A stretch of 64,000 nucleotides of DNA from Hominimerdicola alba (GTDB lineage Bacteria; Bacillota; Clostridia; Oscillospirales; Ruminococcaceae). The position numbers and the translations under genes are program-made. The stretch lies in NCBI RefSeq assembly GCF_900112155.1, contig NZ_FOKQ01000006.1, positions 1 through 64,000 of the forward strand, in the 5' to 3' direction. The notes beneath the pieces were generated by a model. That model was not told where the DNA came from, searched no databases, and saw nothing but the letters and a program-made list of their open reading frames with translations. Shown here in pieces: positions 8,592-16,785 of the stretch (positions are counted from its first letter, which is position 1; every line of letters starts with the position of its first letter).

Positions 8592-10517
8592 CTATTCAAT
8601 TCCTTGCTTCTTATCCTTACTCTTAGGTTTATCCTTCGGAGTTCTCGGCTTTTTAGCAAGTCGAGCCGCATCACGCTTCATTTTCGCTCTCTCAAAGTAA
8701 TAGGTCTTATCACGTTTTGGAGCGTTCTTTTTAGCTTCGATAGCTGCCTGATTCAGCTCATCGGTCAGGACTTTCAGTCTTTCCTCTTTGCTGTCAAGCT
8801 CCTCCTGCTGCGGGAACGGCTCTGCTACGATCTTTTTGGCTTCTTCATGGTCAAGCCTTAGCTTTGCAAGGTCAGCCTGAGTACGCTCAATTCTGCCGTC
8901 AATGTTGTAGAGGGCAGCTTCAAGGCGGTTCAGGTTATGGGCAAAACTCTCGATCAGCTTTGTAGTATGTGAAGCGGCACCTTTCAGGCAAGCCGACATA
9001 CCACCGCCCATCATATTGCTGTTGACGGTAACTGTCAGGTCAAAGCCCTGGAACGAGCCGACCTTAACAGGCGTATCAGCGTACTTTATAGCCAATACCG
9101 CATCTTCAAGAGCCTTAGCCGCTTCTTTTCTGTCGGTGTATTCAGTCTCCCCAATGATGATCTTGAATACGGGCAGTTTTCGCTCAGGATCAATCGGAAG
9201 TTTTCGGAGAGCTTCACGGTCTGTATGCAGATCATTAAGGATAGCTGTCAGTCGCTGTTCCTGTTCAGGAAAACGGGCAACCCTGTCCTCCATCTCAAAC
9301 ACCGTGTTTCTATGCTCCGCTGCGAGAACCCTCAGCTCCTTAACATCATTTTCAAGCATGAGCTTCTCCTTAATACGCTCGTCACCCGTACAGAGTGCCT
9401 TGATCTCCGAGTATGTAAGAGCCTGCTGGTCTACATCTTCGCATTTTCTCGCAGGAGTTTTGCTTGTCATAATCTGAGAGATAAACTTCTGCTTATTCTC
9501 CAATGTCTGATAGCTGTACGCATCGAACGTACCTTTTGTTACATAGCGGAAAATCTGAACATTCTTGTTCTCATTGCCTTGTCTGATGATACGTCCGGCG
9601 CGCTGCTCCAGATCAGCCGGTCGCCACGGTATATCGAGGTCATGAACGGCAATCAGCCGTTTCTGTACGTTTGTACCCGTACCCATTTTCGCCGTAGAAC
9701 CGAGCAGAACACGGATTTCTCCGCTGCGGACTTTATCAAAGAGGTCAGATTTCTGCTGTTCGGTTTTTGCATCATGGATATATGCGATCTCACTTGCAGG
9801 AATACCCTTTGCAATCAGCTTGTCACGAATATCGTCATACACGCAGAAGTCACATTCTTCTTCGAGAGATTCGACCTCAGCGATAGACTTCTTATCCTTA
9901 GCATCGTCGGCATCTTCGCCCTCGACCTCTGCTTCTCCGGCTGCCTTATGAGGAACGCCCAAGTCACAGAAAATGATCTGCGTGAGCCTGTCCTCAGTCG
10001 TTTCAGCGTGGATACGGGCAACATTCTCTACACAGCGATTGAGCTTTGTGTCGGGATTATCTTCAAATGACGGATCAATCAGACGAGGATCAAGACCGAG
10101 CTTTCTTCCGTCCGATGTAATCTTGAGCATATTGTCAATCGTAGGATCAACATTTCCGCTGTTGATAGCATCAGCTCTGTCGGCAAGCTCCTGAACAAGC
10201 TCCTGCTGAAAAGGAGTAGCTTCGACCTGAACCACCTGATAATCACAGTCAGGCACATCAAGTTTCAGCGTATCGGCGGTACGAATGTCAGCGACCTGCT
10301 TGAACATACTCATCAATTCAGGCAGACCTGTATAGTTTGCGATACGGGTGCGCTCCTTGAAACCGTTGCCCGCAGGCTTTAACTCCCAATCGGTTTTCTG
10401 GTCTCCAAAGACCGCTACCCAATTATCAAAGTGCTGTAAGCCGTGATCGTTCAGGAAGTCATATTCCAAGTAACGCATCATGGTGTGAAGCTCTGTAATA
10501 CTGTTGCTGAGAGGTGT
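8592..10517 (-). CDS. Giant SNF2 helicase gene, C-terminal fragment downstream of IME
   Basis: The 641 codons from 10517 begin ACA CCT CTC AGC and give TPLSNSITELHTMMRYLE, which is the continuation of the helicase TGTP motif. Further on are the C-terminal helicase signatures: LLGSTAKMGTGTNVQKRL and DLEQRAGRIIRQGNEN (motifs V and VI). The C-terminal 200 residues are coiled coil and end in a Lys-rich tail. Just upstream, inside the IME, the frame is closed by a stop at 10533-10535, so this part is cut off from the rest of the gene. An internal ATG at 10481 exists without a clear ribosome binding site. It encodes the helicase C-lobe missing from the fragment that ends at 29071. Confidence 0.9.
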   Translation of the reverse strand, partial: TPLSNSITELHTMMRYLEYDFLNDHGLQHFDNWVAVFGDQKTDWELKPAGNGFKERTRIANYTGLPELMSMFKQVADIRTADTLKLDVPDCDYQVVQVEATPFQQELVQELADRADAINSGNVDPTIDNMLKITSDGRKLGLDPRLIDPSFEDNPDTKLNRCVENVARIHAETTEDRLTQIIFCDLGVPHKAAGEAEVEGEDADDAKDKKSIAEVESLEEECDFCVYDDIRDKLIAKGIPASEIAYIHDAKTEQQKSDLFDKVRSGEIRVLLGSTAKMGTGTNVQKRLIAVHDLDIPWRPADLEQRAGRIIRQGNENKNVQIFRYVTKGTFDAYSYQTLENKQKFISQIMTSKTPARKCEDVDQQALTYSEIKALCTGDERIKEKLMLENDVKELRVLAAEHRNTVFEMEDRVARFPEQEQRLTAILNDLHTDREALRKLPIDPERKLPVFKIIIGETEYTDRKEAAKALEDAVLAIKYADTPVKVGSFQGFDLTVTVNSNMMGGGMSACLKGAASHTTKLIESFAHNLNRLEAALYNIDGRIERTQADLAKLRLDHEEAKKIVAEPFPQQEELDSKEERLKVLTDELNQAAIEAKKNAPKRDKTYYFERAKMKRDAARLAKKPRTPKDKPKSKDKKQGIE

Positions 10518-10520
10518 GCC
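10514..10520. other. IME attachment site, left junction
   Basis: On the minus strand the sequence reads GGC-AC-ACC at the point where IME DNA meets the helicase C-terminal coding sequence. At the other end it reads GGA-AC-GCC. The best shared central dinucleotide is AC (10516-10517 here, 29099-29100 there). GG or CC a few bases away cannot be excluded, since they also match between both junctions. Confidence 0.65.
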
Positions 10521-10557
10521 GTAAGCAACACCTTAGCAACGATTATTTGGTAATGTT

Positions 10558-10574
10558 CGGACGGTTGGTTTTAC
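10558..10574 (+). repeat. 17-bp inverted repeat, copy 1
   Basis: CGGACGGTTGGTTTTAC is repeated exactly, in inverse orientation, at 27447-27463 just upstream of the serine recombinase. Here it lies about 40 bp inside the left end and ahead of the small gene at 10603. It may be a shared operator or recombinase-associated site. Confidence 0.8.
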
Positions 10575-10602
10575 AGCAATAAAACCGAAAGGACAGATAC
10601 AA

Positions 10603-10833
10603 ATGATTGATGCGATGTATAATTACAGACAGGGTGAAATTCACTCCGCCGAGTTCTCTGAGGAGTTCAACAAGCTCTGCATACCGTTTGAAGATTCGCT
10701 GAGTGAGGAGCAGATTGATGTGTTTCACAAGATACTGGACTGCGTGAGCGATACCGCCGCCGCTGAAATGAGAGCTGCTTACAAGGTTGGCTTCAAGGAC
10801 GGTGCAACTATGATGCAGGAGATTCAGGACTAA
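10603..10833 (+). CDS. Small acidic protein of the IME left end
   Basis: A 76-residue protein with ribosome binding site AAAGGACAG ahead of the ATG. It is helical and acidic, ending YKVGFKDGATMMQEIQD. Short proteins of this style (DUF6809-like: a segment LSEEQIDVFHKILD followed by a GF-x-x-G region) are common in Firmicutes mobile elements, but the match is by eye and the function is unknown. It is the first gene inside the IME and is followed by a strong hairpin at 10852-10897. Confidence 0.7.
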   Translation: MIDAMYNYRQGEIHSAEFSEEFNKLCIPFEDSLSEEQIDVFHKILDCVSDTAAAEMRAAYKVGFKDGATMMQEIQD

Positions 10834-10851
10834 TATAATCATAGCATAAGG

Positions 10852-10897
10852 AAAGGGCTATGTCCTCCGTGACCGTGTACGGAAGGCATAGCCCTTT
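10852..10897 (+). terminator. Hairpin/terminator after the IME left-end gene
   Basis: The stem AAAGGGCTATG / CATAGCCCTTT (11 bp, 10852-10862 with 10887-10897) encloses a second small stem (CCGT/ACGG). The U-tract is short (CTTTATATAA), so it is a moderate terminator; it insulates the left-end gene from the next operon. Confidence 0.65.
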
Positions 10898-10921
10898 ATA
10901 TAATAGTATGACCACATAAAA

Positions 10922-11023
10922 TGTGCATAGACGATATAAAATGTGCATAGAGCTTGTGCATAAGTGCCTTGAGGTGTGCATTTTGTTTGTGCAAATCAAT
11001 GCTCAATGTGTGCATAGTGTGCA
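10922..11023 (+). repeat. Array of seven TGTGCA operator-like sites
   Basis: TGTGCA starts at 10922, 10942, 10955, 10975, 10988, 11009 and 11018. The first six are spaced 20, 13, 20, 13 and 21 bp. The flanks are often ATGTGCATA. The array ends 8 bp before the -35 box of the operon promoter, so it is most likely a multi-site operator. The HTH domain of the PIN-ankyrin protein in the same operon is an obvious candidate binder (inference). Confidence 0.8.
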
Positions 11024-11030
11024 TTATCTA

Positions 11031-11059
11031 TTGACGCACATTTTACTTTGTGCTATACT
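11031..11059 (+). promoter_or_regulatory. Promoter of the HTH-PIN/radical-SAM operon
   Basis: TTGACG (11031-11036), 17-bp spacer, TATACT (11054-11059). Further TGTGC-like words (CGCACA, TGTGCT) lie inside the spacer, so a regulator binding the upstream array could also occlude the promoter. Confidence 0.75.
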
Positions 11060-11124
11060 AAATACAACAGGAGAGGCAGCAAGGAGCTGTTACGAACTGT
11101 GTGAATACCAGAGGAGGTATTATT

Positions 11125-11271
11125 ATGAATGATGTAATGAAGGGTATGCTGATCATCTTGGTAGTCATCTATGTTATTTCCCCCATTGACTTTGTCCCCG
11201 GTCCAGTAGATGATTTCATTGTGATCCTGTTGGGACTTGCAAGCCAGAAGAAACTCGAAAACAAACAGTAA
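11125..11271 (+). CDS. DUF1232-type membrane micro-protein, copy 1
   Basis: A 48-residue protein behind a strong GAGGAGG site. One hydrophobic helix (MLIILVVIYVISP) leads into the IDFVPGPVDD motif and a second short hydrophobic stretch. This is the core motif of the DUF1232/YkvA family of small membrane proteins, whose function is not established. It is the first gene after the TGTGCA-controlled promoter. A paralogue with the same SPID...P...VDD core lies at 14662-14802 in the same operon. Confidence 0.75.
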   Translation: MNDVMKGMLIILVVIYVISPIDFVPGPVDDFIVILLGLASQKKLENKQ

Positions 11272-11277
11272 GACGGC

Positions 11278-11313
11278 ATAGGGCGGATGCCGTGGGCAAG
11301 GTGTCCGCCCTAT
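11278..11313 (+). terminator. Perfect 10-bp hairpin between first and second operon genes
   Basis: ATAGGGCGGA pairs with TCCGCCCTAT around a 16-nt loop. No U-tract follows; a ribosome binding site (AAGGAGG) does. It is more likely an attenuating or mRNA-stabilising hairpin than a full terminator. Confidence 0.55.
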
Positions 11314-11333
11314 ATTATCAAGGAGGTAATCAT

Positions 11334-12674
11334 ATGTCTGGTAACAAAGATTTTAGAAACGAATTTCTTAAAGATGGTAAGAATGTTATCATCAGCAAAA
11401 AAATGAAGGAGATCCGTCTGAGCCGAGATATGACACAGGGAGATGTAGCGAAAGAGCTTCATATTGACCGTTCTGTATATGCCAAATATGAAACAGGAAA
11501 GCTAACACCCACACAGGAACGAATTCAGGAATTTGCTGACATCTTTGATATTGACATCAGTGAACTTGAAAAGTGTGTTTCCGCTGTTATTCCGGACACA
11601 TCGGCACTTCTAAAAAACAAAAGACTGCTAACAATGCTTTTGGAAGATTTTGATCAGGTAATCATTCCCGATACTGTATTGAACGAACTTGACTATCAGA
11701 AGGATAAAGGCAGAAACAAAAAGATTGCTTGGCAGGTAATGATGACGATTGATGAGTATCGCACCCGTTTTCGAGAGAGACTGTTATTTGAGAGAAGCAG
11801 TCATTTCAAGCAGGACAAAAATGATGCTAAAATCATCGAACTGGCTGAACAGTTAAACAGAAAGCTCAATAAGGTCATCTATCTTATTCATGATGACATC
11901 GGTATGTCACTCTCGTATGATAACAGCATACTCTTAAAGGATTATATAGCCAAACGCTCTAACAATACCAATTATGCGTCTTTTCTTGCACTTGATGAAG
12001 AATATGAACATCTTGATGCTTTTCAGAAGATGATGTCCGATCTCGATTTAAATATGTATCTGCCTGATGGTATGACTTTGCTCATAAGTTGCATCAGATG
12101 TAATGATGAAGATAAGTGCGCTGAAAGGGACGGCTATTATGTTTCGGACACAAAGCAATATCGCAAGCTCAAATTTTTGATTGAAAATGGAGCTGACCTT
12201 GATAAAACCGATAATAGCAGATATTGTTTGACACCGCTTGCACATTGCGTCCAAAAGGGAAACTTCAAATTGTTCAATTTGTTACTTGAAATGGGAGCTG
12301 ATTATAACAAGGGTTCTGTGGACGAAACTACTCCAAGCCATTTGAAAATGCAGAATATCAATGAAGGAAACACACCGCTGATGATTGCTTGTTGGCACGC
12401 AAACAAAAAATTCGTTGAAAAGCTCTGTAGCCTTCCTGATATTTCCTTGAATCAGCAGGATAGTAATGGATACACTGCGCTAATAAAATGTGCCGTTCAA
12501 AGATATAACAGGATTAAAGAAGGTAAAAAGGTCGATTATGTTGAATCAATCTATCGCTACCTTTTGACCTTAGACAGGGTGGATACTTTGATCCGTGACA
12601 GACAAAATAGAACAGCAAACGATTGGTGGAAATTAGGCGATGAGCTGAGAAAGGAAATGGAACAGAATGATTGA
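11334..12674 (+). CDS. HTH-PIN-ankyrin fusion protein
   Basis: A 446-residue protein starting at the ATG that follows AAGGAGG. Residues about 18-78 form an XRE-type helix-turn-helix (MTQGDVAKELHIDRSVYAKYE). Residues about 84-205 look like a PIN ribonuclease: Asp88 (PDTSALL), Glu118 (LNELD), Asp164 (DKNDAK) and Asp187/188 (IHDD) fill the acidic positions. From about 240 to 420 there are ankyrin-type repeats (TPLAHCVQKGNFKLFNLLLE, NTPLMIACWHANKKFVEKL, GYTALIKCAV). A protein that binds DNA, cuts RNA and senses a partner through ankyrins would suit a regulated toxin; this is inference. It overlaps the radical SAM gene by 8 nt. I know of no characterised protein with this exact order. Confidence 0.85.
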   Translation: MSGNKDFRNEFLKDGKNVIISKKMKEIRLSRDMTQGDVAKELHIDRSVYAKYETGKLTPTQERIQEFADIFDIDISELEKCVSAVIPDTSALLKNKRLLTMLLEDFDQVIIPDTVLNELDYQKDKGRNKKIAWQVMMTIDEYRTRFRERLLFERSSHFKQDKNDAKIIELAEQLNRKLNKVIYLIHDDIGMSLSYDNSILLKDYIAKRSNNTNYASFLALDEEYEHLDAFQKMMSDLDLNMYLPDGMTLLISCIRCNDEDKCAERDGYYVSDTKQYRKLKFLIENGADLDKTDNSRYCLTPLAHCVQKGNFKLFNLLLEMGADYNKGSVDETTPSHLKMQNINEGNTPLMIACWHANKKFVEKLCSLPDISLNQQDSNGYTALIKCAVQRYNRIKEGKKVDYVESIYRYLLTLDRVDTLIRDRQNRTANDWWKLGDELRKEMEQND

Positions 12675-13506
12675 TCGTGCTTGTATCAGCATCAATAACC
12701 GCTGTAACCTGAACTGCACCTACTGCCACTTTCACACCACTGAAAAGGCAGAACACCTTACAGAATCAGAAATGAACGTGTATACGATACTTGACAATAT
12801 CAAGCAGCACATAAACAAGTATGATATCGAGGTATTCAAGCTCGGTTTCGTAGGCAACGGCGAACCTCTGCTCGACTACGAATCGCTGCTCGAATACATT
12901 GAATATATCAGCGACTACCTTCTGTCGGGCAGGATAGCTGCTTATACCATAACAAATGGAACTCTCATAACCGAAGAAATGCTCGGTTTCTTCAAGGAAC
13001 ATAAGGTCAATGTGGGTTTCTCGATTGACGGAATACCTGAGATACATAATAAGCTGAGATGCAATACCCATTCAGAGGTTATGAATGCTATCGAACTGTA
13101 TCATTTGGTAAACGATTACTATCCCTCTATGAATTGTACCGTTGGCAGAGATACGCTTGAAAATGTTGATGATACAATTGCTTTCTTTGAGCAGTTCGGC
13201 AGCAGGATAACATTCTCCCGAATGATAGGTAAGGGCGGTATATCCTTAGACGAGTTCCACAGTTTCCTTGATAAAGCCAAGAGCAGAGTTAATGTTCGTA
13301 TAGGCAAATATGACTGCACGATGTACGGAGGTATGTGCGGTGCAGGGATAAACAATATATTCTACGCTAATGGAAATGTCTATTTATGCGGTAACTGCGT
13401 GGATCTGCCGCCGATAGCAAAAGCAGATACACATATTGACCGTATAAACCCCGAAATTCCTGAATTCGACAGAAACACTTGTTTCAGAGAATCACGAGGG
13501 CTGTAA
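12667..13506 (+). CDS. Radical SAM enzyme with C-terminal cysteine cluster
   Basis: A 279-residue protein. CNLNCTYC (Cys13, Cys17, Cys20) is the CxxxCxxC site for the SAM-cleaving 4Fe-4S cluster, followed by GFVGNGEPLL (the usual GGE-type SAM contact) and TNGTLI. The C-terminal quarter has further cysteines (CTMYGGMCGAG, YLCGNC, and one near the end), as in SPASM/twitch proteins that hold an auxiliary cluster. Such enzymes modify peptides, proteins or small molecules; the substrate is not evident. It overlaps the HTH-PIN-ankyrin gene by 8 nt, so the two are translationally coupled. A viperin-like nucleotide role is not supported by the motifs. Confidence 0.88.
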   Translation: MIDRACISINNRCNLNCTYCHFHTTEKAEHLTESEMNVYTILDNIKQHINKYDIEVFKLGFVGNGEPLLDYESLLEYIEYISDYLLSGRIAAYTITNGTLITEEMLGFFKEHKVNVGFSIDGIPEIHNKLRCNTHSEVMNAIELYHLVNDYYPSMNCTVGRDTLENVDDTIAFFEQFGSRITFSRMIGKGGISLDEFHSFLDKAKSRVNVRIGKYDCTMYGGMCGAGINNIFYANGNVYLCGNCVDLPPIAKADTHIDRINPEIPEFDRNTCFRESRGL

Positions 13507-13603
13507 ATCATGGAATCGGTTTTAATAACTGCTTCCTGATATGTATTATAATGTATACAGAAGAAAAAACACCCGTTTTCAACCTAAGAGGGAGGAATTT
13601 GAA

Positions 13604-14653
13604 ATGATGAATGAAAAGAGAGTAAACGAGATCATTTCCCAGATAACCGCTTTTTCTAAGGACACTTATACCAGGAGTGAGTACCTGCCTGAGCTGCTTA
13701 AACTCCAAAAAGAGCTGATCGATCTTACCTTCAACGCTGAACACGCTGAAAACGGTGATCTTCGGCTTTGGGACGTTGAAAGGCATCTCCGCAAGATGAA
13801 TGATGAGCGTGGTCATATAGCCGATGATGAACTTGCAAGGTTCGTAAAGGGCAGCAAGGCAGTCTGCAATAACATCAGTGCTGAGTTTTCAGGAAATGCG
13901 GGAGAACAGAAGGTGTTCAGAGCATTAGATAACCTCGGCTGTCAGAATAGTGTGATTCACAATGTTGAACTTGAGTTCGACGGCAGAAGAACAGAGATCG
14001 ATGCTATCGTGTTCACCAATCATGCTATATTCATCATCGAGATCAAGAACAGCAAGAAGAACATCTTTATAGATGAGAACGGCGAGTTTTACAGAATAGG
14101 TAACTCGATGCACCATGACTGCAATATCGCTGATAAAATGGACGAGCGTGAAGCTCTGCTCCGTAAGGCACTTGAACGTGCTGGAATGGATTATCTGAAA
14201 ATCTTCAAGATCGTAACTTTCACGAATCCTCGCCTTGACGTTGAATGCAAATATCACTATATCAAGGTATGTCCCAGCAGCTATCTCCCGTCTTTCATCG
14301 AAAAGTTTACAAGCAACCAGTGGTATTCCTATGAGAGCATCTGCACCATGACAGAAGCTGTGACTGAGGTGAAGTGTCCGGAGGAATATCAGATGTCGAT
14401 AGACATGACTGAGTTCAAGAGAGACTTTGCGGTACTTATGGCTAAACTCGAAGCAGCCGAAGAAGCTGACCAAGAATGCGAAGATATTGAACAGCCCGAT
14501 GAAGAAGCAGTAAATGCTTCGGATATTAAGGCTGAGGTCAATATTCCAAAGAAGCCGGTACATACTTATGGAAAAGGAATGGTGGCTGCTGCAATCGGTG
14601 TTACACTGATGAATGCTGCACTTCTTCTCGGTGGCAGACTGCTCAGAAAGTGA
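13604..14653 (+). CDS. NERD-domain protein with C-terminal membrane anchor
   Basis: A 349-residue protein with GGAGG about 9 nt before the first of two ATGs. Residues about 85-200 match the nuclease-related NERD pattern: GNAGEQKVFRAL, then EIDAIVFTNHAIFIIEIKN, with the E-(D)...E-I-K core of a PD-(D/E)xK fold. An acidic linker (about 280-310) leads to a single C-terminal membrane helix (MVAAAIGVTLMNAALLLGG). It could be a membrane-tethered nuclease. A TATAAT at about 13543-13548 suggests an extra internal promoter, with a poor -35. A DUF1232 micro-protein follows 8 nt later. Confidence 0.82.
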   Translation: MMNEKRVNEIISQITAFSKDTYTRSEYLPELLKLQKELIDLTFNAEHAENGDLRLWDVERHLRKMNDERGHIADDELARFVKGSKAVCNNISAEFSGNAGEQKVFRALDNLGCQNSVIHNVELEFDGRRTEIDAIVFTNHAIFIIEIKNSKKNIFIDENGEFYRIGNSMHHDCNIADKMDEREALLRKALERAGMDYLKIFKIVTFTNPRLDVECKYHYIKVCPSSYLPSFIEKFTSNQWYSYESICTMTEAVTEVKCPEEYQMSIDMTEFKRDFAVLMAKLEAAEEADQECEDIEQPDEEAVNASDIKAEVNIPKKPVHTYGKGMVAAAIGVTLMNAALLLGGRLLRK

Positions 14654-14661
14654 GGTATACT

Positions 14662-14802
14662 ATGGATGATGTAAAAAAAGGTATGCTTATAATACTGGTT
14701 CTTCTCTATATCATCTCGCCCATTGACGTGTGTCCCGGTTCACCCGTGGACGATATAATCGTTCTGCTCCTCGGTGTGGCTGCTAATAAGAATAGGGGTT
14801 GA
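14662..14802 (+). CDS. DUF1232-type membrane micro-protein, copy 2
   Basis: A 46-residue paralogue of the protein at 11125: VKKGMLIILVLLYIISPID then CPGSPVDD and a second hydrophobic stretch. TGAGGTA lies just ahead of the ATG. It is packed between the NERD gene and the kinase-HAD-PRTase gene (6 nt to the next start). Two copies in one operon suggest that both membrane-facing steps need such a partner, or a simple duplication. Function unknown. Confidence 0.75.
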   Translation: MDDVKKGMLIILVLLYIISPIDVCPGSPVDDIIVLLLGVAANKNRG

Positions 14803-14808
14803 TGATTT

Positions 14809-16410
14809 GTGAAGTATGCACTCTACGGTCTGCCCTGTGCAGGCAAGACAACAGTATTTGAATGGCTTACTATCCCTGTTGTACATGGAAGCACGGAGCT
14901 TAACAGAATGGCATCGGGAAGATTTTCGGATCTTCCCGATACCGAAAAGAAGTCTCTCCGTATCAGATATGCCGAACAGCTCAAAGCAAGAACAGGCAAC
15001 TTTATCTCGGACGGTCACTATTCCTTTCTTGATGATGTGGCTTTTACCGATGCTGACGGAGAGTTATACGATGTTTTCATATATCTATACTGCGAGCCTG
15101 AAATTATCAGTGAGCGGCTGAAAAGTTCTGATAAAAACAGAAGATTTGCAGAGCTTTCTATCGAACGTATCCGCAAGTGGCAGAGTTTTGAGATTGAAAG
15201 TCTGAGAGCCGAATGTCATAAGCATAACAAGGACTTCTATGTAGTGAAAGATATTTCTGCTGATGAGTTGCAGGCTTTCATCGACAGTATTGAGAACGGG
15301 TTCAGTTCATTCGGACTTGCTGAGGACATAGCCGATCAGATCATGCACTTTTATCCGCAGCCATGCGATATTCATATATGTGACGGTGACAAGACCATTA
15401 TAGAACAGGACTCGTTCAGGGTTTGCACAGGCGGTCACGTTACTCATGTATTTGACGGCAATTTCTATACGGGGTATCAGGCATTTCAGTTCACCAAAGA
15501 AGTTGAAAATCTAAGCTATGACACCGAAAAACTCAGTACAGTAGACCTCAACGGAACTATCTTTGGTATGGTTGCTGATAAAAACTATGTTATACTTTCA
15601 TCAGGTATCAAGCTGCTTTGGGAACGGCTTGCCGAACAGTTTACGTTAAAGAACGTGATTGCTGATACGCTTATCTCGGCTGACACAAAGTATTTTGTAG
15701 TCAAACTCCTGCAAGAGAAAGGATATACTGTCACAGCATACGGTGACGGCAAGAATGATTACTTTATGCTGAAACAGGCAGACAAGGGCTACCTGTATAT
15801 CGGCAAATATCTTAGTCGTTCTCTGAGAGATTCGGACTTGTCAGGAATAAGTTTAGTCTATGACAGATTTCCTTACATACTGGCTGATAATGACGATAGT
15901 ATAGCAGATGATATTGCGATCTGCAAGTCTGATTCAGGTGTAAACGGTGCAATGCTTGCAGATGCACACATCAGGCTTGGAAGAAAACTCGGTGAGGTCA
16001 TGCGAGGGTTTATCCCGAATGTCAATTCCGATGTTATCGTACTTGAACGTGGCGGACGCTTCTTCGGTGACGGTGTATACACAGGCTTTGGCGGTACATT
16101 TTACAGTTACAATCCTAAAACCGATGCACTTCCCGATATACAGCAAGGACTTGCGGTAATTGTTGACAGCGTAATCAATACTGGGAAATCTGTCCTTGAT
16201 ATGATAACTAAGCTGAAAAAGAAAAATCCTGAGATAGAGATCGTTATTGTTTCTAACGTAATACAGAATGATGCGGTCGATCTCTTGCAGGGGTATAAGG
16301 TCTTTGCAGTGCGCACTTCCGCAAATTCATTCATCGGCAGCAGGCAATCAACGCAAAAGAACGGTAAAGGTCCGGATACGGCTGACAGGCTGTTTAATTA
16401 TATCGACTGA
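14809..16410 (+). CDS. Three-domain P-loop kinase / HAD phosphatase / phosphoribosyltransferase fusion
   Basis: A 533-residue protein with a GTG start and AGGGG upstream. Residues 1-170 are a P-loop kinase: GLPCAGKTT Walker A at the N-terminus. Residues about 190-340 are a HAD hydrolase: CDGDKTIIEQDS (motif I, DxDxT), ILSSG (motif II) and GDGKNDYFML (motif IV), as in phosphoserine-phosphatase-like enzymes. Residues about 370-533 are a type I phosphoribosyltransferase: VIVDSVINTGKS is the PRPP loop. Together they could phosphorylate, dephosphorylate and ribosylate a base- or nucleoside-like compound. Separate or fused HAD and PRTase enzymes are known from Ter-type stress loci that are thought to make a nucleoside-like metabolite; a link is only suggested. 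Confidence 0.85.
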   Translation: MKYALYGLPCAGKTTVFEWLTIPVVHGSTELNRMASGRFSDLPDTEKKSLRIRYAEQLKARTGNFISDGHYSFLDDVAFTDADGELYDVFIYLYCEPEIISERLKSSDKNRRFAELSIERIRKWQSFEIESLRAECHKHNKDFYVVKDISADELQAFIDSIENGFSSFGLAEDIADQIMHFYPQPCDIHICDGDKTIIEQDSFRVCTGGHVTHVFDGNFYTGYQAFQFTKEVENLSYDTEKLSTVDLNGTIFGMVADKNYVILSSGIKLLWERLAEQFTLKNVIADTLISADTKYFVVKLLQEKGYTVTAYGDGKNDYFMLKQADKGYLYIGKYLSRSLRDSDLSGISLVYDRFPYILADNDDSIADDIAICKSDSGVNGAMLADAHIRLGRKLGEVMRGFIPNVNSDVIVLERGGRFFGDGVYTGFGGTFYSYNPKTDALPDIQQGLAVIVDSVINTGKSVLDMITKLKKKNPEIEIVIVSNVIQNDAVDLLQGYKVFAVRTSANSFIGSRQSTQKNGKGPDTADRLFNYID

Positions 16411-16429
16411 GTGAAAGGAGAAATGGTTT

Positions 16430-16771
16430 ATGGCGTGGGATGCAAATGAAAAAGGCAATTACGCATATTTGACAAAGACAGCAAGCGAACACGGTGGTGT
16501 AGACAACTTCATTGATGATATTCATAATGAAGGCTATCAGGAAGGTCATGAACACGGTATGATTGAGGGCGCTGGTGCTGCAACTGTTGTAATCGCTGCT
16601 GCAATAGGTGCATACGAAGGTATCAAGCATCTTGTTCAGAAACACAAAGCTAAGAAACAAGCGGTTGTAGAACGATCAGAAGCCGCTCAGGAAGCTCTAA
16701 GGCAGATATGTAGCGATTCCAATGGTGAGCTGTATAACGAAAGCGAAAAAACTGAAATCGACGATGAATGA
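16430..16771 (+). CDS. Small membrane protein with glycine/alanine helix
   Basis: A 113-residue protein with a good ribosome binding site (GAAAGGAG). A His/Glu-rich N-terminal half ([12 protein letters not shown]) precedes a single glycine/alanine-rich helix ([18 protein letters not shown]) and a basic then acidic tail. I do not recognise a family. It follows the kinase-HAD-PRTase gene by 19 nt and overlaps the region upstream of the last gene, so it belongs to the operon. The helix could insert in the membrane and oligomerise, as expected for a pore-forming or anchoring partner; this is inference. Confidence 0.7.
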   Translation: MAWDANEKGNYAYLTKTASEHGGVDNFIDDIHNEGYQEGHEHGMIEGAGAATVVIAAAIGAYEGIKHLVQKHKAKKQAVVERSEAAQEALRQICSDSNGELYNESEKTEIDDE

Positions 16772-16785
16772 GGGAGGTTGATATT

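Noticed and set aside
9225-10070. A 281-codon plus-strand open frame opposite the helicase C-terminal fragment
   Set aside because: The minus strand codes for clear helicase motifs V and VI; the plus frame shows nothing recognisable.
10922-11023. TGTGCA repeats as a CRISPR array or iteron origin
   Set aside because: The units are 6-8 nt with 7-15 nt gaps, too short for CRISPR. No replication initiator gene is adjacent and a promoter follows directly, so an operator is more likely.
12667-13506. Radical SAM enzyme as a viperin-type antiviral nucleotide synthase
   Set aside because: It has extra C-terminal Cys pairs like SPASM/twitch proteins, and I see no viperin-specific motifs.
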